Source: Rhizobium sp. R711
Lineage (GTDB): Bacteria; Pseudomonadota; Alphaproteobacteria; Rhizobiales; Rhizobiaceae
NCBI RefSeq assembly: GCF_002211365.1
Contig: NZ_LOKZ01000001.1
Span: 806,001 to 870,000, forward strand
Direction of reading: 5' to 3'
Length of the DNA stretch: 64,000 nt
In this document: in pieces, positions 26,687 through 37,217 of the stretch
Layout: every line of letters begins with the position of its first letter
Numbering within the stretch: position 1 is the first letter of the stretch
Made by a program: the position numbers and the translations under genes
Notes under the pieces: model-generated
Databases searched by the model: none
The model's input: the letters and a program-made list of their open reading frames with translations, nothing else
What the model was told of the DNA's origin: nothing

Positions 26687-27631
26687 TTAGATGCGGGCGA
26701 AACGCTCGATCAGCAGATCGAAGAAGCCGTCCGCATCGACATCACGCATGACCCGCGCATTGCGCTTGCGGTCGGTGACGTGCCACCAGTCGACGACGGT
26801 CATGCCGACTGTCAGTGCCGATTTTACCTCGATCTCGACATTGCAGGTCCGGCCCTTGAAAAGCTCAGGCTTCAGCAGGTAGGCGATAACCGTCGGATCG
26901 TGCAGCGGACCGCCGTCGGAACCATATTTCTCGACATCGAAACGTTCGAAGAATTCCAGCATCTCGACCATGGCGATGGCCGGGCGCGTGCCGAGATCGG
27001 CCATGCGCTTGACGCGGTCCTTGCGCGTCAGAAGCTTGTGCGTGACGTCGAGCGGCATCATTACGATCGGAACACCGGAACGGAAGACGATGTCGGCGGC
27101 CTCGGGATCGACGTAGATGTTGAACTCGGCCGCCGGCGTAATGTTGCCGCCTTCGAAGAAGCCGCCACCCATCATGACCAGTTCGCGGACACGCGGGATG
27201 ATGTCGGGCGCCTTCTGGAAAGCCAGGCCGATGTTGGTCAGTGGCCCAAGCGTGCACAGCGTCACCGTGCCTTCCGGCTCGCTGCGCAGTGTCTCGATGA
27301 TGAAATCCACGGAATGCTGCGCCTGCAGAGGCATGACAGGCTCGTCGAGGACAGGGCCGTCGAGGCCGGTCTTGCCGTGCACGTGCTCGGCGGTGACCAG
27401 CTTGCGAGCGATCGGCTTGTCGGCGCCGGCAAAGACTTTCGTATCGGTCCGGCCACAGAGTTCGCAGACGATGCGTGCGTTGCGGCTCGTATAGGACAGC
27501 GGCACATTGCCGGCGACGGTGGTGATCCCGAGAACGGCGAGTTCCTCCGGGCTGCCAAAGGCCAGCATGATGGCGGCGGCATCGTCCTGGCCGGGGTCAG
27601 TGTCGATGATGATCTTTCTAGGGTCTGCCAT
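26687..27631 (-). CDS. Nucleoside hydrolase (IunH/RihA family)
   Basis: 314 aa N-ribosyl hydrolase that splits purine or pyrimidine nucleosides into base and ribose. The calcium-binding Asp cluster is at the N-terminus (IIIDTDPGQDDAAAI, about 7-21). VMMGGGFFEGGNITPAAEFN (about 157-176) and the C-terminal DPTVIAYLL complete the active site. Length is normal. It is convergent with grpE. Base preference (inosine-uridine against pyrimidine-specific) cannot be read with confidence. Confidence 0.93.
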   Translation of the reverse strand: MADPRKIIIDTDPGQDDAAAIMLAFGSPEELAVLGITTVAGNVPLSYTSRNARIVCELCGRTDTKVFAGADKPIARKLVTAEHVHGKTGLDGPVLDEPVMPLQAQHSVDFIIETLRSEPEGTVTLCTLGPLTNIGLAFQKAPDIIPRVRELVMMGGGFFEGGNITPAAEFNIYVDPEAADIVFRSGVPIVMMPLDVTHKLLTRKDRVKRMADLGTRPAIAMVEMLEFFERFDVEKYGSDGGPLHDPTVIAYLLKPELFKGRTCNVEIEVKSALTVGMTVVDWWHVTDRKRNARVMRDVDADGFFDLLIERFARI

Positions 27632-27799
27632 TCCGATCGTTCCATCCTCGTGGTGCGCGTCTTCCTGGCATGCACCGTTTATTTATATTCCCGTCGCAAA
27701 TCGGCACAGCCGGTACGGGCAGGTTTTGATGCGAGGCGGCGCTTGCTTTGTCAAGGTCGGACCCCTGCGCGCTCCCCGGCAGTGAGTGCGGATATCCGC

Positions 27800-27828
27800 C
27801 TTGCGTCCGTCGCCAGCAATTCCCATAT
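27800..27828 (+). promoter_or_regulatory. Possible heat-shock (RpoH-type) promoter of hsp20
   Basis: CTTGCG (27800-27805), 16 bp, then CCCATAT (27822-27828) resembles the alphaproteobacterial RpoH pattern CTTGAA / CCATAT, with two mismatches at the -35. It lies 65 bp before the hsp20 start. The remainder of the 261-bp gap from 27632 holds nothing I can assign. Confidence 0.35.
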
Positions 27829-27892
27829 TGGGGGCAATCGGATGCTGTTCTTCAGGTCCGGCAAGGTCGCTTGAATCAAGGACTTGAAGACG

Positions 27893-28324
27893 ATGAGCCG
27901 CATTACGCCTTTCGCGAGCCCTTTGCTCTTGGGCTTCGACGCCATGGAAAAGACGTTTGAGCGCCTTTCGAAGGCTAGCGACGGGTACCCCCCCTACAAT
28001 ATCGAGCGCGTCGCCGCCAATCGCGCCTCCGGTGATCCGGAGAGGCTGCGTATAACCCTTGCCGTTGCCGGGTTCAGCGAAGAAGAACTGGACGTGTCGG
28101 TCGAGGAAAATCAGCTTTCGATCCGGGGTCGCCAAGTCGATCAGGGGGAACGTGATTACCTTTATCGCGGCATCGCCGCGCGTCAGTTCCAGCGGACTTT
28201 TGTTTTGGCCGACGGGATGCAGGTTCTGGGCGCCTGCCTCAAGAACGGATTATTGTCGGTGGATCTCATCCGCCCAGAGCCGAGCCGTATGGTGAAGAAA
28301 ATTAACATTTCGGTCTCACAGTAG
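27893..28324 (+). CDS. Small heat-shock protein, Hsp20/alpha-crystallin family
   Basis: 143 aa ATP-independent holdase. The alpha-crystallin domain spans about 35-125: YNIERVAANRASGDPERLRI, VAGFSEEELDVSVEENQLSI, then the conserved C-terminal NGLLSVDL where the usual A-x-x-x-NGVL-x-V motif lies. The C-terminus MVKKINISVSQ is close to the I-x-I oligomerisation motif (INI). An alternative ATG at 27884 adds three residues. It is followed by a DUF1150 gene 49 nt downstream, a pair common in rhizobia. Confidence 0.93.
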   Translation: MSRITPFASPLLLGFDAMEKTFERLSKASDGYPPYNIERVAANRASGDPERLRITLAVAGFSEEELDVSVEENQLSIRGRQVDQGERDYLYRGIAARQFQRTFVLADGMQVLGACLKNGLLSVDLIRPEPSRMVKKINISVSQ

Positions 28325-28373
28325 GACAACGGCGCAACTTGAGCCGTTGGTCCCTTCTGTTGGAGGTACAGGA

Positions 28374-28631
28374 ATGTTGATGAAAGAAGCCAATTCTCAC
28401 CTGACCAAAACCGAACTTGCCGGTATCGGCAACGGCGAGGTCGCCTACATCCGGAAAATGCGGTCTGAAGAAGTCTCCAAGTGCTTCCCTGAAGCGCCGG
28501 ATATCGATCCGAGCGTTGACCTATGGGCGCTTTTCGGCGCCGATGGCACGCCGATCCTGTTGACGGACAACCGCTCGAGCACCTTCTTCAAGGCTGCCGA
28601 GGATGAGCTGAAAACGGTGAGCCTGCACTAA
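28374..28631 (+). CDS. DUF1150 family protein
   Basis: 85 aa, function unknown. It has the DUF1150 pattern GEVAYIRKMRSEEVSKCFPE and the LWALFGADGTPILLTDNRS segment. GGAGGT stands 8 bases before the ATG at 28374. It nearly always follows an Hsp20 gene in rhizobia, so a stress or chaperone-associated role is inferred from position only. Confidence 0.85.
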   Translation: MLMKEANSHLTKTELAGIGNGEVAYIRKMRSEEVSKCFPEAPDIDPSVDLWALFGADGTPILLTDNRSSTFFKAAEDELKTVSLH

Positions 28632-28641
28632 GGCAGGCTCA
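28618..28641. terminator. Bidirectional hairpin shared by DUF1150 and trmB
   Basis: The 9-bp perfect stem TGAGCCTGC (28618-28626) / GCAGGCTCA (28633-28641) spans the stop codons of the two convergent genes. On the minus strand it is followed by CCGTTTT; on the plus strand there is no T run. Confidence 0.5.
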
Positions 28642-29340
28642 GACGCGCTTGAATGTGAGATAGGCGGAAGATCTGCCTTCGCGCCGCGCCTTGGCCTCGT
28701 AGCGTGTGCTCGGCCAGCCCTCGTAGGGCGTCAGCCAATCCGCAGCATTCTGGGCGAGCCATTCGAAGCCGCCGTGGTCGCGGCACTTGAGTAGCGTCCA
28801 GTTGACGTAAGTATCGATATCGGACGCGAAGCAAAACAGCCCGCCCGGCTTTAGGACGCGGTGGAAGCGGTCGAGATTGGTCTTCGATACAAAGCGGCGC
28901 TTCCAGTGCTTCCGCTTCGGCCACGGATCCGGGTAGAGCAGGTCGATGTGGTCGATCGAGGCATCAGGCAACCAATCCAGCAACTGCGTCGCATCATCGT
29001 TATAGACACGGACGTTCTTGGCGCCCGCTTTGTCGACGCTCGTCAGCAGCTTCTGCATGGAATTGATGAAAGGCTCGACGCCGATAAAGCCAGTGAAGGG
29101 CATTTCCACGGCACGATGGATCAGATGCTCGCCGCCGCCGAAGCCAATTTCCAGGCGCAGCCTTTCGGTCGACACCGGAAAGAGAGTTTTCAGCGGGTCG
29201 GGTGGAGCCGCTGAAAGATCGATGAGGAACGCCGGAAGCAGGGTGTTCAGTCGCTCTGCCTGATGTTCGCGCAGAGCCTTTCCCTTGCGGCGACCGAAGA
29301 AGGCTTCGGTCGCGCGTCCGCGGCGTTCCATGTCGGTCAT
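28639..29340 (-). CDS. trmB: tRNA (guanine-N7-)-methyltransferase
   Basis: 233 aa SAM-dependent enzyme that makes m7G46 in tRNA. The SAM loop is [13 protein letters not shown] (about 62-74), followed by [26 protein letters not shown] (the TrmB hallmark, about 135-151) and a C-terminal SAYLTFKRV that ends the fold. It overlaps the metK stop by 4 nt, so the metK-trmB pair is co-translated. Confidence 0.95.
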   Translation of the reverse strand: MTDMERRGRATEAFFGRRKGKALREHQAERLNTLLPAFLIDLSAAPPDPLKTLFPVSTERLRLEIGFGGGEHLIHRAVEMPFTGFIGVEPFINSMQKLLTSVDKAGAKNVRVYNDDATQLLDWLPDASIDHIDLLYPDPWPKRKHWKRRFVSKTNLDRFHRVLKPGGLFCFASDIDTYVNWTLLKCRDHGGFEWLAQNAADWLTPYEGWPSTRYEAKARREGRSSAYLTFKRV

Positions 29341-30590
29341 GCTGCTTCCTTGACCTTAACGGCTTCCTTGAGCGCCTTGACGAGGTCAGTGCGCTCCCAG
29401 GAGAACGAGCCGTCGCGGCCGGCCTTGCGGCCGAAGTGGCCATAGGCCGAGGTCTTGGCGTAGATCGGCTTGTTGAGGTCGAGATGACGGCGGATGCCGG
29501 TCGGCGACAGATCCATGTTCTTGCGGATAGCGGCTTCGACCTGGTCTTCCGTCACGCCCTTGCCAGTGCCGTGCAGGTCGACATAGATCGACAGCGGCTG
29601 TGCGACGCCGATAGCGTAGGAGAGCTGGATCGTGCAGCGATCGGAAAGACCGGCGGCAACGACGTTCTTCGCGAGGTAGCGGGCAGCATAGGCGGCCGAA
29701 CGGTCGACCTTGGTCGTGTCCTTGCCGGAGAATGCGCCGCCACCGTGCGGAGCAGCGCCGCCGTAGGTGTCGACAATGATCTTGCGGCCGGTCAGGCCCG
29801 CGTCGCCATCGGGACCGCCGATGACGAACTTGCCGGTCGGATTGATGTACCACTTGCAATCGTCGGCGACCGGCAGATCGCCGAGAGCTTCGAGGATATA
29901 GGGCTCGACGACCGCGCGAACCTTCTTCGAGTCCCAGCTTTCGTCGAGGTGCTGGGTGGAGAGAACGATCGACGTGACTTCGGCGGGCTTGCCGTTGACG
30001 TAGCGCACCGTCACCTGGCTCTTGGCATCCGGGCCGAGCTTTGCAACTTCGCCGTCGCCCTTCTTGCGGGCCGTGGCGAGCAGCTGCAGGATCCTGTGGG
30101 AATAGTAGATCGGCGCCGGCATGAGGTCAGGCGTTTCCTTGCAGGCGTAGCCGAACATGATGCCCTGGTCGCCAGCACCTTCGTCACCCTGCTGGTCGGC
30201 GGCATTGTCAACGCCCTGGGCGATGTCGGCGGACTGCGAGTGCAGGAGCACGTCGATCTTCGCCGTCTTCCAGTGGAAGCCGTCCTGCTCGTAGCCGATG
30301 TCCTTGATGGCGCGGCGGGCAGCGGCCTTGAACTTCGAAGGATTGATGACGTCCTTGCCGTCCTTGTCCTTTTTCATCAGGCTCGGCGGCAGGCGCACTT
30401 CACCGGCGATCACGACTCGGTTGGTCGTTGCCAGCGTCTCGCAGGCAATGCGCACGCCCCAGGGGTTGACGCCGGTCTTGGCTGCTTCGCGGTAGACCAG
30501 ATCCACGATCTCGTCGGAGATCCGGTCACACACCTTGTCCGGGTGACCTTCGGCAACTGACTCGCTGGTGAAAAGGTAATTCGCGCGCAT
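29337..30590 (-). CDS. metK: S-adenosylmethionine synthase
   Basis: 417 aa enzyme that makes SAM from methionine and ATP. Motifs are intact: [20 protein letters not shown] (about 6-25), [16 protein letters not shown], the phosphate loop [16 protein letters not shown] (about 285-300) and [13 protein letters not shown]. The ATG at 30590 follows GAGGGG at good distance; the frame opens 8 codons earlier at 30614. Alphaproteobacterial metK is longer than the E. coli enzyme by about 30 residues through insertions; this fits. It lies downstream of praR, separated by a terminator, so it probably has its own promoter in 30600-30700. I see no SAM riboswitch fold there. Confidence 0.97.
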   Translation of the reverse strand: MRANYLFTSESVAEGHPDKVCDRISDEIVDLVYREAAKTGVNPWGVRIACETLATTNRVVIAGEVRLPPSLMKKDKDGKDVINPSKFKAAARRAIKDIGYEQDGFHWKTAKIDVLLHSQSADIAQGVDNAADQQGDEGAGDQGIMFGYACKETPDLMPAPIYYSHRILQLLATARKKGDGEVAKLGPDAKSQVTVRYVNGKPAEVTSIVLSTQHLDESWDSKKVRAVVEPYILEALGDLPVADDCKWYINPTGKFVIGGPDGDAGLTGRKIIVDTYGGAAPHGGGAFSGKDTTKVDRSAAYAARYLAKNVVAAGLSDRCTIQLSYAIGVAQPLSIYVDLHGTGKGVTEDQVEAAIRKNMDLSPTGIRRHLDLNKPIYAKTSAYGHFGRKAGRDGSFSWERTDLVKALKEAVKVKEAA

Positions 30591-30704
30591 TCCGGGATTC
30601 CCCTCAAAGAACAAAAGCTGCCTAGTAGGTACTCAGTTCGTACACGAAAAACAAGCGTACAAGGACATAAATATATCTTTATATCTGCGGCGAAGTGGCA
30701 AAAT

Positions 30705-30746
30705 ATGCCCAAAAAACGCCAAAAAGCGGCCGTTGCGACCGCTTTC
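30705..30746 (-). terminator. Rho-independent terminator of praR
   Basis: On the minus strand the stem AAAGCGG pairs with CCGCTTT around TCGCAACGG, followed by TTTTTGGCGTTTTTT. It begins about 30 nt after the praR stop and separates it from metK. Confidence 0.75.
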
Positions 30747-30774
30747 CTATTTTGCTCCAAATTTTGAGTGGCGA

Positions 30775-31194
30775 TTATTCGCTGTCGGCCTCGGCGGCGA
30801 GCGCCTTCACAAGTTCGACCACTTTGCGACGGACCTTGGGGTCCGTGATCTTCACGAAGGCGCGGTTGAGTTGGAGTCCTTCGGACGATGAAAGAAAGTC
30901 GACCACATAGTTCGAGCTGGAGGCCTCCGACATGCCGGATAGACCGGAGGATTGTTCGCCTGGCGCGTCCTCGAAAAAGAAGGAGACGGGGACGTTCAAA
31001 ATGCTGGAGATGTTCTGAAGGCGGCTCGCACCGACGCGATTGGTGCCTTTTTCGTATTTCTGGATCTGCTGAAACGTGATGCCGAGGCTCTCCCCGAGTT
31101 TTTCCTGGCTCATTCCTAGCATTGTTCGACGAAGGCGAATGCGACTGCCAACATGGACGTCGATGGGGTTCGGCCTCTTCTTGTTCTCAATCAT
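30775..31194 (-). CDS. praR: XRE-family transcriptional regulator PraR/PhrR
   Basis: 139 aa. A helix-turn-helix of the Cro/CI class occupies about 15-70 (VGSRIRLRRTMLGMSQEKLG, LGITFQQIQKYEKGTNRVGA), followed by an acidic/Ser-rich linker and a C-terminal helix. Sequence and position next to lnt (actA) and metK match rhizobial PraR, a repressor of quorum-sensing regulator and attachment genes. In Sinorhizobium medicae the same gene is phrR, low-pH induced. It is probably autoregulated from the 152-bp gap 31195-31346, where the palindrome GTTTAAAC lies; the operator itself is not proven. Confidence 0.88.
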   Translation of the reverse strand: MIENKKRPNPIDVHVGSRIRLRRTMLGMSQEKLGESLGITFQQIQKYEKGTNRVGASRLQNISSILNVPVSFFFEDAPGEQSSGLSGMSEASSSNYVVDFLSSSEGLQLNRAFVKITDPKVRRKVVELVKALAAEADSE

Positions 31195-31346
31195 GGTCCT
31201 GCCCTAACAATAATTTTCAACCTTGTTTAAACCGGCATGCCCAAACCCATCCCCAAAACGTCACGTTGCAAAGTCCTGATTAACCACCTTGAAACATACG
31301 CTAAGAACGCCGATCCCAACCACTATGCAATTTTAGGGGTTTTCGG

Positions 31347-32948
31347 TCAATTCTGCTTGAAAACAAAACCAAAACGCGAAACGAGCGCAATTGCAAACAG
31401 AAGTATTTCGATCAACCGGAAGTAAGTTTGGCGCGGGTAGCCTGGATCGCGTTCCGCGCTGAAGCTCTCAATGGTTGCGTCGATGAAGCCGGTTTCATTG
31501 AGGCCCAGTCCGGCAATGACCTCGCCACGGGCGTTCACGATCGCTGAAATTCCACTGTTGCCGTTGCGAATCAGCGGCAAACCGGTCTCCACGGCACGCA
31601 ACCTGGCCTGCTGAAAGTGCTGGTAGGGGCCGGGCGTTGCACCGAACCACGCATCATTCGTGACATTGAGGATGGCATTGGCCGCGCCAAGGTCGCCTGT
31701 CATTTCATCGGGAAAAATGATCTCGTAGCAGACGAGCGGATAGAACTTGATCCCCGTCGGCAAAGTCAGCAGCTGACGCGTGGCGGCGGGTGAGAAGCCA
31801 CCCGGCATCTCAACGACGTTCTGGATGCCGAAATCGTCGAGGATGCTTTCGAAGGGCACGTATTCGCCAAACGGCACGAGGTGCACCTTGTCGGCGGCGC
31901 CTGCGATCTGGCCACGACCGTCGATGATATAGATCGAATTGTAGTAGCGCGGCGGATTGCCCGGCCCCGTGTCTTCCACCCGAACGGCGCCGGCGATCAG
32001 GATCTGATTGTCGTCCAGGGTGTCCGCGATCCGGCTGAGCGCATCCTGATTGTCGGTCAGGATGAAGGGAATGGCCGTCTCCGGCCAGACGATGATGTCT
32101 GGTTTCCGCCCACCGTCCTTCGGAGGCTCGACGGAGAGTTTCAGATGTTTTTCGAAGATAGCAGCGCGATCAGCGTCGCTGTCCATCTTCGCCGTCTGTT
32201 CGATCATCGGCTGAACGAGACGGATGACCGGGCTCTTGGAGTCGGCTGCGGGCGTCGGCTGTGGGCCATAGAGAACATAAGCGCCGTAGCCGATATGCGC
32301 CGCGAAAAGCAGGGCTGCCAATGAAAGGCCGAGCTTCGCGCCCTGACGTGTTCCGAGAAGCGCAGGCGCGCCGAAGATGAAGACCGAGAGCGACGTTATA
32401 CCCATGGTGCCGATGACATGCGCCGATTGCATCATGAGAGGCACGGGCGTCATGCCGTAGCCGACAGCGTTCCAGGGAAAGCCGGTGAAAAGGACGCTCC
32501 GCAACCACTCGAGCAATCCGAAGCTCGCCGCAAGCGCCGCAATCCGCCCCATGCCGTCGGACCACAGGGTTCGCGCCAGGGCGGCAGCAACGCCGTAGAA
32601 GATGGCGAGCACCGCAGGCAGGCCGAAAATCGCCAACGGCAGCGCCCAGGCGAAGGCCTCGGCATCGATCATCAAGGCATGGCCGAGCCACCAGAGGCCG
32701 GCGACGAAATAGCCGAAGCCGAATAGCCAGCCGACGGCGAAGGATGGCCACAGCCGACCAAGAAACCCGCTTTCAGGAGCGGCGGCGGAGCCGTCGATCA
32801 GCCAGACAAGCAGCGTGAACGACACGAACATCGCGGCAAAGAAGCCGAAGGGAGGTAAGGCCAGAACGCCGATGGCGCCTGCAAGGACGGCCAGTACAAC
32901 CCTCTTGAACCCCCAGGCCAGGATAACCCTGTCTGCAAGCCGCTCCAT
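31347..32948 (-). CDS. lnt: Apolipoprotein N-acyltransferase (Lnt/ActA)
   Basis: 533 aa inner-membrane enzyme that adds the third acyl chain to lipoproteins. The N-terminal half has about six hydrophobic helices (VVLAVLAGAIGVLALPPFGF onward). The periplasmic nitrilase domain carries the Glu-Lys-Cys triad: VWPETAIPF, ADKVHLVPFGEYVPF and LVCYEIIFPDE. A last helix closes the protein (LFAIALVSRFGFVF). GGGAG before the ATG at 32948 (MERLADRV) selects it over the in-frame ATG at 32975. In Sinorhizobium this gene is actA, needed for acid and copper tolerance. It is 77 bp downstream of a CorC-type gene, as in many proteobacteria. Confidence 0.95.
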   Translation of the reverse strand: MERLADRVILAWGFKRVVLAVLAGAIGVLALPPFGFFAAMFVSFTLLVWLIDGSAAAPESGFLGRLWPSFAVGWLFGFGYFVAGLWWLGHALMIDAEAFAWALPLAIFGLPAVLAIFYGVAAALARTLWSDGMGRIAALAASFGLLEWLRSVLFTGFPWNAVGYGMTPVPLMMQSAHVIGTMGITSLSVFIFGAPALLGTRQGAKLGLSLAALLFAAHIGYGAYVLYGPQPTPAADSKSPVIRLVQPMIEQTAKMDSDADRAAIFEKHLKLSVEPPKDGGRKPDIIVWPETAIPFILTDNQDALSRIADTLDDNQILIAGAVRVEDTGPGNPPRYYNSIYIIDGRGQIAGAADKVHLVPFGEYVPFESILDDFGIQNVVEMPGGFSPAATRQLLTLPTGIKFYPLVCYEIIFPDEMTGDLGAANAILNVTNDAWFGATPGPYQHFQQARLRAVETGLPLIRNGNSGISAIVNARGEVIAGLGLNETGFIDATIESFSAERDPGYPRQTYFRLIEILLFAIALVSRFGFVFKQN

Positions 32949-33025
32949 GCGCACTCCCATCACGCTGCGAATCAACCCGACCGCAGTCTTTCAAAAAAGC
33001 CGCCGTTTGTCGTGGTTTGCGGCAA

Positions 33026-34177
33026 TCAGTTGGTTGTGGGAGCGTCTGTTTGCCGCTCTTCGCCGTGATCCGAGCCGGACGTGCCTTCACCGTCGATCTT
33101 GACGCGACGGCGGATCGCCTGGCGCTTGCGAGTGATCCTCACGCGCTTGATCCGGCGCGGGTCCGCATCAAGAATATGGAACTCGAAACCGGGCAGGGCC
33201 TGTACGACCTCACCGCGCACGGGAATGCGCCCGAGTTCGGAGAAGATCAGGCCGCCCAGCGTGTCCACTTCATCGACCTGCTCGGTAATGTCGAAGTCCG
33301 GCCCGATCGCTTCGGCGATCTCCTCCAGTTCGACACGGGCGTCGGCAACGAAGACGTCTTCGGACACGCGCTTGAACATGACTTCGTCGTCGTCATGCTC
33401 GTCGTCGATGTCACCGACGACCATCTCGACGATGTCCTCGTGCGATGCCAGCCCATCGGTGCCGCCATATTCGTCGATGACGAGTGCCATCTGCGTGCGG
33501 TTCACCTGCATGCGGCGAAGGAGATCCGAAGCAAGCATTGAAGGCGGCACGAAGAGGATCTTGCGGATGATGCCGGCCTCTGACAGCGTCTTCTGCAGGT
33601 CGACGCGGCTGAGGTCGAAATTCGGCTTGGCGGCGCGCGTCGGCTTCTGCAGGTGCTCGGGGGAAACCTCGACCAAAGGCTCTGCCGGCTTGAGTGCCTT
33701 GGTGCTGCCGCGGCGCTTGTTGCGCGCCTGCTTGGCGATGTAGGACAGGAGGTCGCGGATATGCACCATGCCGCGCGGGTCATCGAGCGTATCCGCGTAA
33801 ACCGGCATGCGCGAACGTCCAGACTCCTCGAACAGGATCATCAGTTCACCGATGGTGATGTTCTGGTCGACGGCCTCGATATCAGCGCGCGGCACCATCA
33901 CGTCGGCGACACGCACTTCGCGGAAGCGAAGGATGTTGTGCAGCATCGCCCGTTCGTCGGGTGAAAACACGTCGCCGACGGCAGCGTCGGTCATCAGCGC
34001 ATCGGCGATGTCCTCGCGAAGGCGCGAGCCCTGCTGTGGTCTCAGGATGCGCGCTGCGCGCGACCAGAAGGATTGGGATCGTCCGGACTGCCTACTACTA
34101 CTGCCACCCTCATCGGAGGAGGAGGATTGATCGGCGTCCTTGGCCTCAGCGGCCGGTCTCGTCGTAAAGTCGCTCAT
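33026..34177 (-). CDS. CorC/HlyC-type CBS-domain protein (hemolysin-like)
   Basis: 383 aa cytosolic protein without membrane segments. Two CBS domains lie at about 90-245 ([37 protein letters not shown] cut short here, and [20 protein letters not shown]), followed by the transporter-associated CorC_HlyC domain ([19 protein letters not shown]). The first 50 residues are Ser/Gly-rich and disordered. Such proteins are linked to Mg2+/Co2+ homeostasis; direct function is uncertain. Its start overlaps the ybeY stop by 4 nt, part of the miaB-phoH-ybeY-corC-lnt series. Confidence 0.9.
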   Translation of the reverse strand: MSDFTTRPAAEAKDADQSSSSDEGGSSSRQSGRSQSFWSRAARILRPQQGSRLREDIADALMTDAAVGDVFSPDERAMLHNILRFREVRVADVMVPRADIEAVDQNITIGELMILFEESGRSRMPVYADTLDDPRGMVHIRDLLSYIAKQARNKRRGSTKALKPAEPLVEVSPEHLQKPTRAAKPNFDLSRVDLQKTLSEAGIIRKILFVPPSMLASDLLRRMQVNRTQMALVIDEYGGTDGLASHEDIVEMVVGDIDDEHDDDEVMFKRVSEDVFVADARVELEEIAEAIGPDFDITEQVDEVDTLGGLIFSELGRIPVRGEVVQALPGFEFHILDADPRRIKRVRITRKRQAIRRRVKIDGEGTSGSDHGEERQTDAPTTN

Positions 34178-34689
34178 GGTTCCATTTTAAGGTCTTGACC
34201 CTCGTATGGGTCAGATAGGCCGAGTACCGCCAAAATGCGAGTCTCGAGCCCCTCCATTATCTCGGCTTCAGCGTCATTATTATGATCGTAGCCGAAGAGA
34301 TGCAAGAATCCATGCACTATCAGGTGCGTCAGGTGGTCGTCAAAGTTCTTTTCGAGCTCTACCGCCTCCCGCTCCACGGTTTCTCTTGCGATAATGATGT
34401 CGCCCAACATCGGACCCGGCACCTTGCCTGGCTTTACCGGGAAGGCGGGAAAGGAAAGCACGTTGGTCGGCTTGTCCTTGCCGCGCCATTCGGCGTTGAT
34501 GTCCTGGATCGAGGCGTCGTCGGTGAAAACCAGCGAGACTTCCGGGATCATCTTGGGAAAAGGCTGCCTTTCGCTCTCGCGAAGATAGGTTGCCGCCGTT
34601 TCGAGTACGCGATCCGCCAATGCATGCAACGCATCTTCGGAGGGCCAATTGCCCCCCTCGATGCTGATCTGGATATCAAGTTCCGCCAT
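34174..34689 (-). CDS. ybeY: Endoribonuclease YbeY
   Basis: 171 aa zinc-dependent single-strand RNase needed for 16S rRNA 3' maturation and ribosome quality control. The zinc-binding motif H3xH5H is intact as [20 protein letters not shown] (about 124-143). [18 protein letters not shown] is the other family motif. It overlaps both neighbours, phoH (1 nt) and corC (4 nt), so all are co-translated. S. meliloti YbeY is known to affect small-RNA regulation. Confidence 0.95.
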   Translation of the reverse strand: MAELDIQISIEGGNWPSEDALHALADRVLETAATYLRESERQPFPKMIPEVSLVFTDDASIQDINAEWRGKDKPTNVLSFPAFPVKPGKVPGPMLGDIIIARETVEREAVELEKNFDDHLTHLIVHGFLHLFGYDHNNDAEAEIMEGLETRILAVLGLSDPYEGQDLKMEP

Positions 34690-35741
34690 CAGTCCTGCCG
34701 GCTAACCTCTTCGGTTTCCGCTGCGTAGGTGGAATCATAAGCCCTGACAATCCGCCCGACGAGCGGATGGCGCACGACGTCCGTATCCTTGAAGCGGACG
34801 ATCGAGATGCCCTCGACGCCATTCAGCAGTTGCAGCGCTTCCACTAGCCCAGACTTGACGCCCCGCGGCAAGTCGATCTGGCTTGGGTCGCCAGTGACGA
34901 TCATGCGGGAGTTCTCGCCGAGACGCGTCAGGAACATCTTCATCTGCATCGACGTGGTGTTTTGCGCTTCGTCGAGGATAACGGCGGCATTGGCGAGCGT
35001 ACGACCTCGCATGAAAGCGAGCGGCGCAATCTCGATGACGCCAGCGGTAATGGCGCGATCGACCTTGTCGGCCGGCATCATGTCATAGAGCGCGTCATAG
35101 AGCGGGCGAAGATAAGGGTCGACCTTCTCCTTCATGTCACCTGGCAGGAAGCCGAGGCGTTCGCCGGCTTCGACCGCAGGGCGCGAAAGAATGATCCTCT
35201 CAACGACGCCGCGTTCCAGCAGTTGAGCGGCATGGGCGACGGCGAGATAGGTCTTGCCGGTACCGGCCGGACCACAGCCGAACACGAGTTCAGCGCGCTC
35301 CAAGGCCCTGAGATAGGCATCCTGCGTCGGTGTGCGGGCAATGATGGTCTTCTTGCGCGTGGAAACCTGGGCCATCGTCAGCTTGGCCTTCTTCTCCATT
35401 GTCGGCAGGCTCAACTGGTCGTCGGCGGCCATCGCCATACGGATCGCGCCTTCGACGTCGGAGCGTTCCACGCTGCCGCCCTTCTGGAGCTTCTCATAGA
35501 GGTAATCGAGCGTACGCCGCGCCTGATTGGTAGCGACGATGTCTCCTGAGATAACGACGGAATTGCCCCGCGCTCGCGCGTCGATGTGCAGACGCTCTTC
35601 AAGGAGCTTGAGGTTCTGGTCGAACTGGCCGAACAGTTCACTGGCGAACCGATTGTTCTCGAACGTCAGAATAAAGTGATTGGCGTCGCTCGCAATGCGT
35701 GGGTGGCGCGGTGAAGAAGAAACCAATTCTTGTCCGTTCAA
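34689..35741 (-). CDS. phoH: PhoH-like ATPase (YbeZ)
   Basis: 350 aa P-loop ATPase. An N-terminal KH-like region (about 20-100) precedes the PhoH domain with Walker [19 protein letters not shown] (about 154-171), [20 protein letters not shown] and Walker [13 protein letters not shown]. YbeZ partners YbeY in rRNA processing. Lying between miaB (18 nt upstream) and ybeY, it keeps the standard miaB-ybeZ-ybeY-corC-lnt order. Confidence 0.95.
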   Translation of the reverse strand: MNGQELVSSSPRHPRIASDANHFILTFENNRFASELFGQFDQNLKLLEERLHIDARARGNSVVISGDIVATNQARRTLDYLYEKLQKGGSVERSDVEGAIRMAMAADDQLSLPTMEKKAKLTMAQVSTRKKTIIARTPTQDAYLRALERAELVFGCGPAGTGKTYLAVAHAAQLLERGVVERIILSRPAVEAGERLGFLPGDMKEKVDPYLRPLYDALYDMMPADKVDRAITAGVIEIAPLAFMRGRTLANAAVILDEAQNTTSMQMKMFLTRLGENSRMIVTGDPSQIDLPRGVKSGLVEALQLLNGVEGISIVRFKDTDVVRHPLVGRIVRAYDSTYAAETEEVSRQD

Positions 35742-35759
35742 GCGGTCAGGCTCCTTGGG

Positions 35760-37169
35760 TTAGACCTCAGCCTTTGCAATCTCGGCAAACAGGCTGTTGG
35801 TTCCGGTTCCGGTGATTCGCACATTAATAATGTCACCGATTTGCAATGCTTTTGCATCAACATTCACGGACTGAAGCCAGGGAGAACGGCCGATAAGCTG
35901 TCCTGGCATGCGACCGGGCTTTTCGAGCAACAGTTCGATCGTTTTCCCGACACAGGATTCGGCAAATTCCTGCTGCTGCTTCAGGAGAAGCGCCTGCAGG
36001 TGTTCCAGCCGTTCTGCCTTGATCTCTTCCGGCACCTGGTCCTTCAGTTCCGCGCCGGGCGTGCCCGGCCGTGTCGAGTACTTGAAGGAGAAAGCCTGCG
36101 CATAGCGCACCTCCTCCACAAGTCGGAGTGTATCTTCAAAATCCTGGTCTGTCTCCCCCGGAAAGCCGACGATGAAGTCGCCGGAGAGAGCGATATCGGG
36201 GCGGGCTGCGCGAATGCGCTCGATCAGTGTCAGATACTCGGCGACCGTATGGCGCCGGTTCATCGCCTTCAGGATGCGGTCGGAGCCGGCTTGCACCGGC
36301 AGATGCAGGTACGGCATCAGCGCGCGCAGATCCCGATGCGCCTCGATCAGGCGATCGTCCATGTCACGCGGATGGCTGGTAGTGTAGCGCAGGCGCGCAA
36401 GGCCCGGGATCTCGGCCAGCCGGTAGAGCAGGTCGCCGAGAGTCCATTCCTGACCATTAGCGCCGACACCGTGCCAGGCGTTGACGTTCTGGCCGAGCAA
36501 CGTGATCTCGCGCACGCCGCCTTCGACGAGCTTCTGCGCTTCCTCGACGATCTGGCTGACCGGCCGCGACACTTCCGATCCGCGTGTATAGGGCACGACA
36601 CAGAAGGTGCAGAATTTGTCGCACCCTTCTTGAACGGTGAGGAACGAAGTGACGCCGCGCGAGCGGATTTTCTTGCTCTCCGCGATCGGCAGATGCTCGA
36701 ACTTGTCTTCGAGCGCATATTCAGTGTCGACGATGCGATGCCCTTGCTTCGCCTTGCGCAACGCTTCCGGCAGGCGGTGATAGGTCTGCGGACCAATGAC
36801 GACGTCGACGGCGGGTGCCCGGCGCAGGATTTCTTCGCCTTCCGCCTGCGCCACGCAGCCGGTAACGCCGATCATGAACTCCCGGCCCTCCTTGTTGCGC
36901 TCCTTCTTCATATCGCGCAGGCGGCCGAGCGCCGAATAGACCTTTTCGGCAGCCTTTTCGCGGATATGACAGGTATTCAGCAGAACAAGGTCTGCCTCCT
37001 CCAAGACTTCCGTCAAATCATATCCGTCGCGGGCGAGGGCATCGCTCATGCGCGTCGAGTCATAGACGTTCATCTGACAGCCGTAGGTCTTGATGAATAC
37101 CTTGCGGCTGTTGCTGCCATCGCGGAGACCGGTCTCCGGGGCCTGAAGAAGGGCGCTGTCCTGGGTCAT
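35760..37169 (-). CDS. miaB: tRNA-2-methylthio-N6-dimethylallyladenosine synthase MiaB
   Basis: 469 aa radical SAM methylthiotransferase acting on i6A37 of tRNA. The N-terminal UPF0004 domain has its three cluster Cys ([28 protein letters not shown]). The radical SAM CxxxCxxC is [16 protein letters not shown] (about 168-183), and a TRAM domain ends the protein. Two [4Fe-4S] clusters are therefore possible. It is first in the series running to lnt and lies 49 bp from plsC. Confidence 0.97.
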   Translation of the reverse strand: MTQDSALLQAPETGLRDGSNSRKVFIKTYGCQMNVYDSTRMSDALARDGYDLTEVLEEADLVLLNTCHIREKAAEKVYSALGRLRDMKKERNKEGREFMIGVTGCVAQAEGEEILRRAPAVDVVIGPQTYHRLPEALRKAKQGHRIVDTEYALEDKFEHLPIAESKKIRSRGVTSFLTVQEGCDKFCTFCVVPYTRGSEVSRPVSQIVEEAQKLVEGGVREITLLGQNVNAWHGVGANGQEWTLGDLLYRLAEIPGLARLRYTTSHPRDMDDRLIEAHRDLRALMPYLHLPVQAGSDRILKAMNRRHTVAEYLTLIERIRAARPDIALSGDFIVGFPGETDQDFEDTLRLVEEVRYAQAFSFKYSTRPGTPGAELKDQVPEEIKAERLEHLQALLLKQQQEFAESCVGKTIELLLEKPGRMPGQLIGRSPWLQSVNVDAKALQIGDIINVRITGTGTNSLFAEIAKAEV

Positions 37170-37217
37170 GGCCGGCTATTTAGTGGTTTTTCATGCGCGA
37201 GAAAAGGAAATCTTGTC

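Noticed and set aside
30591..30775. SAM riboswitch before metK
   Set aside because: No SAM-II or SAM-I type core could be built. The only clear hairpin there is the praR terminator.
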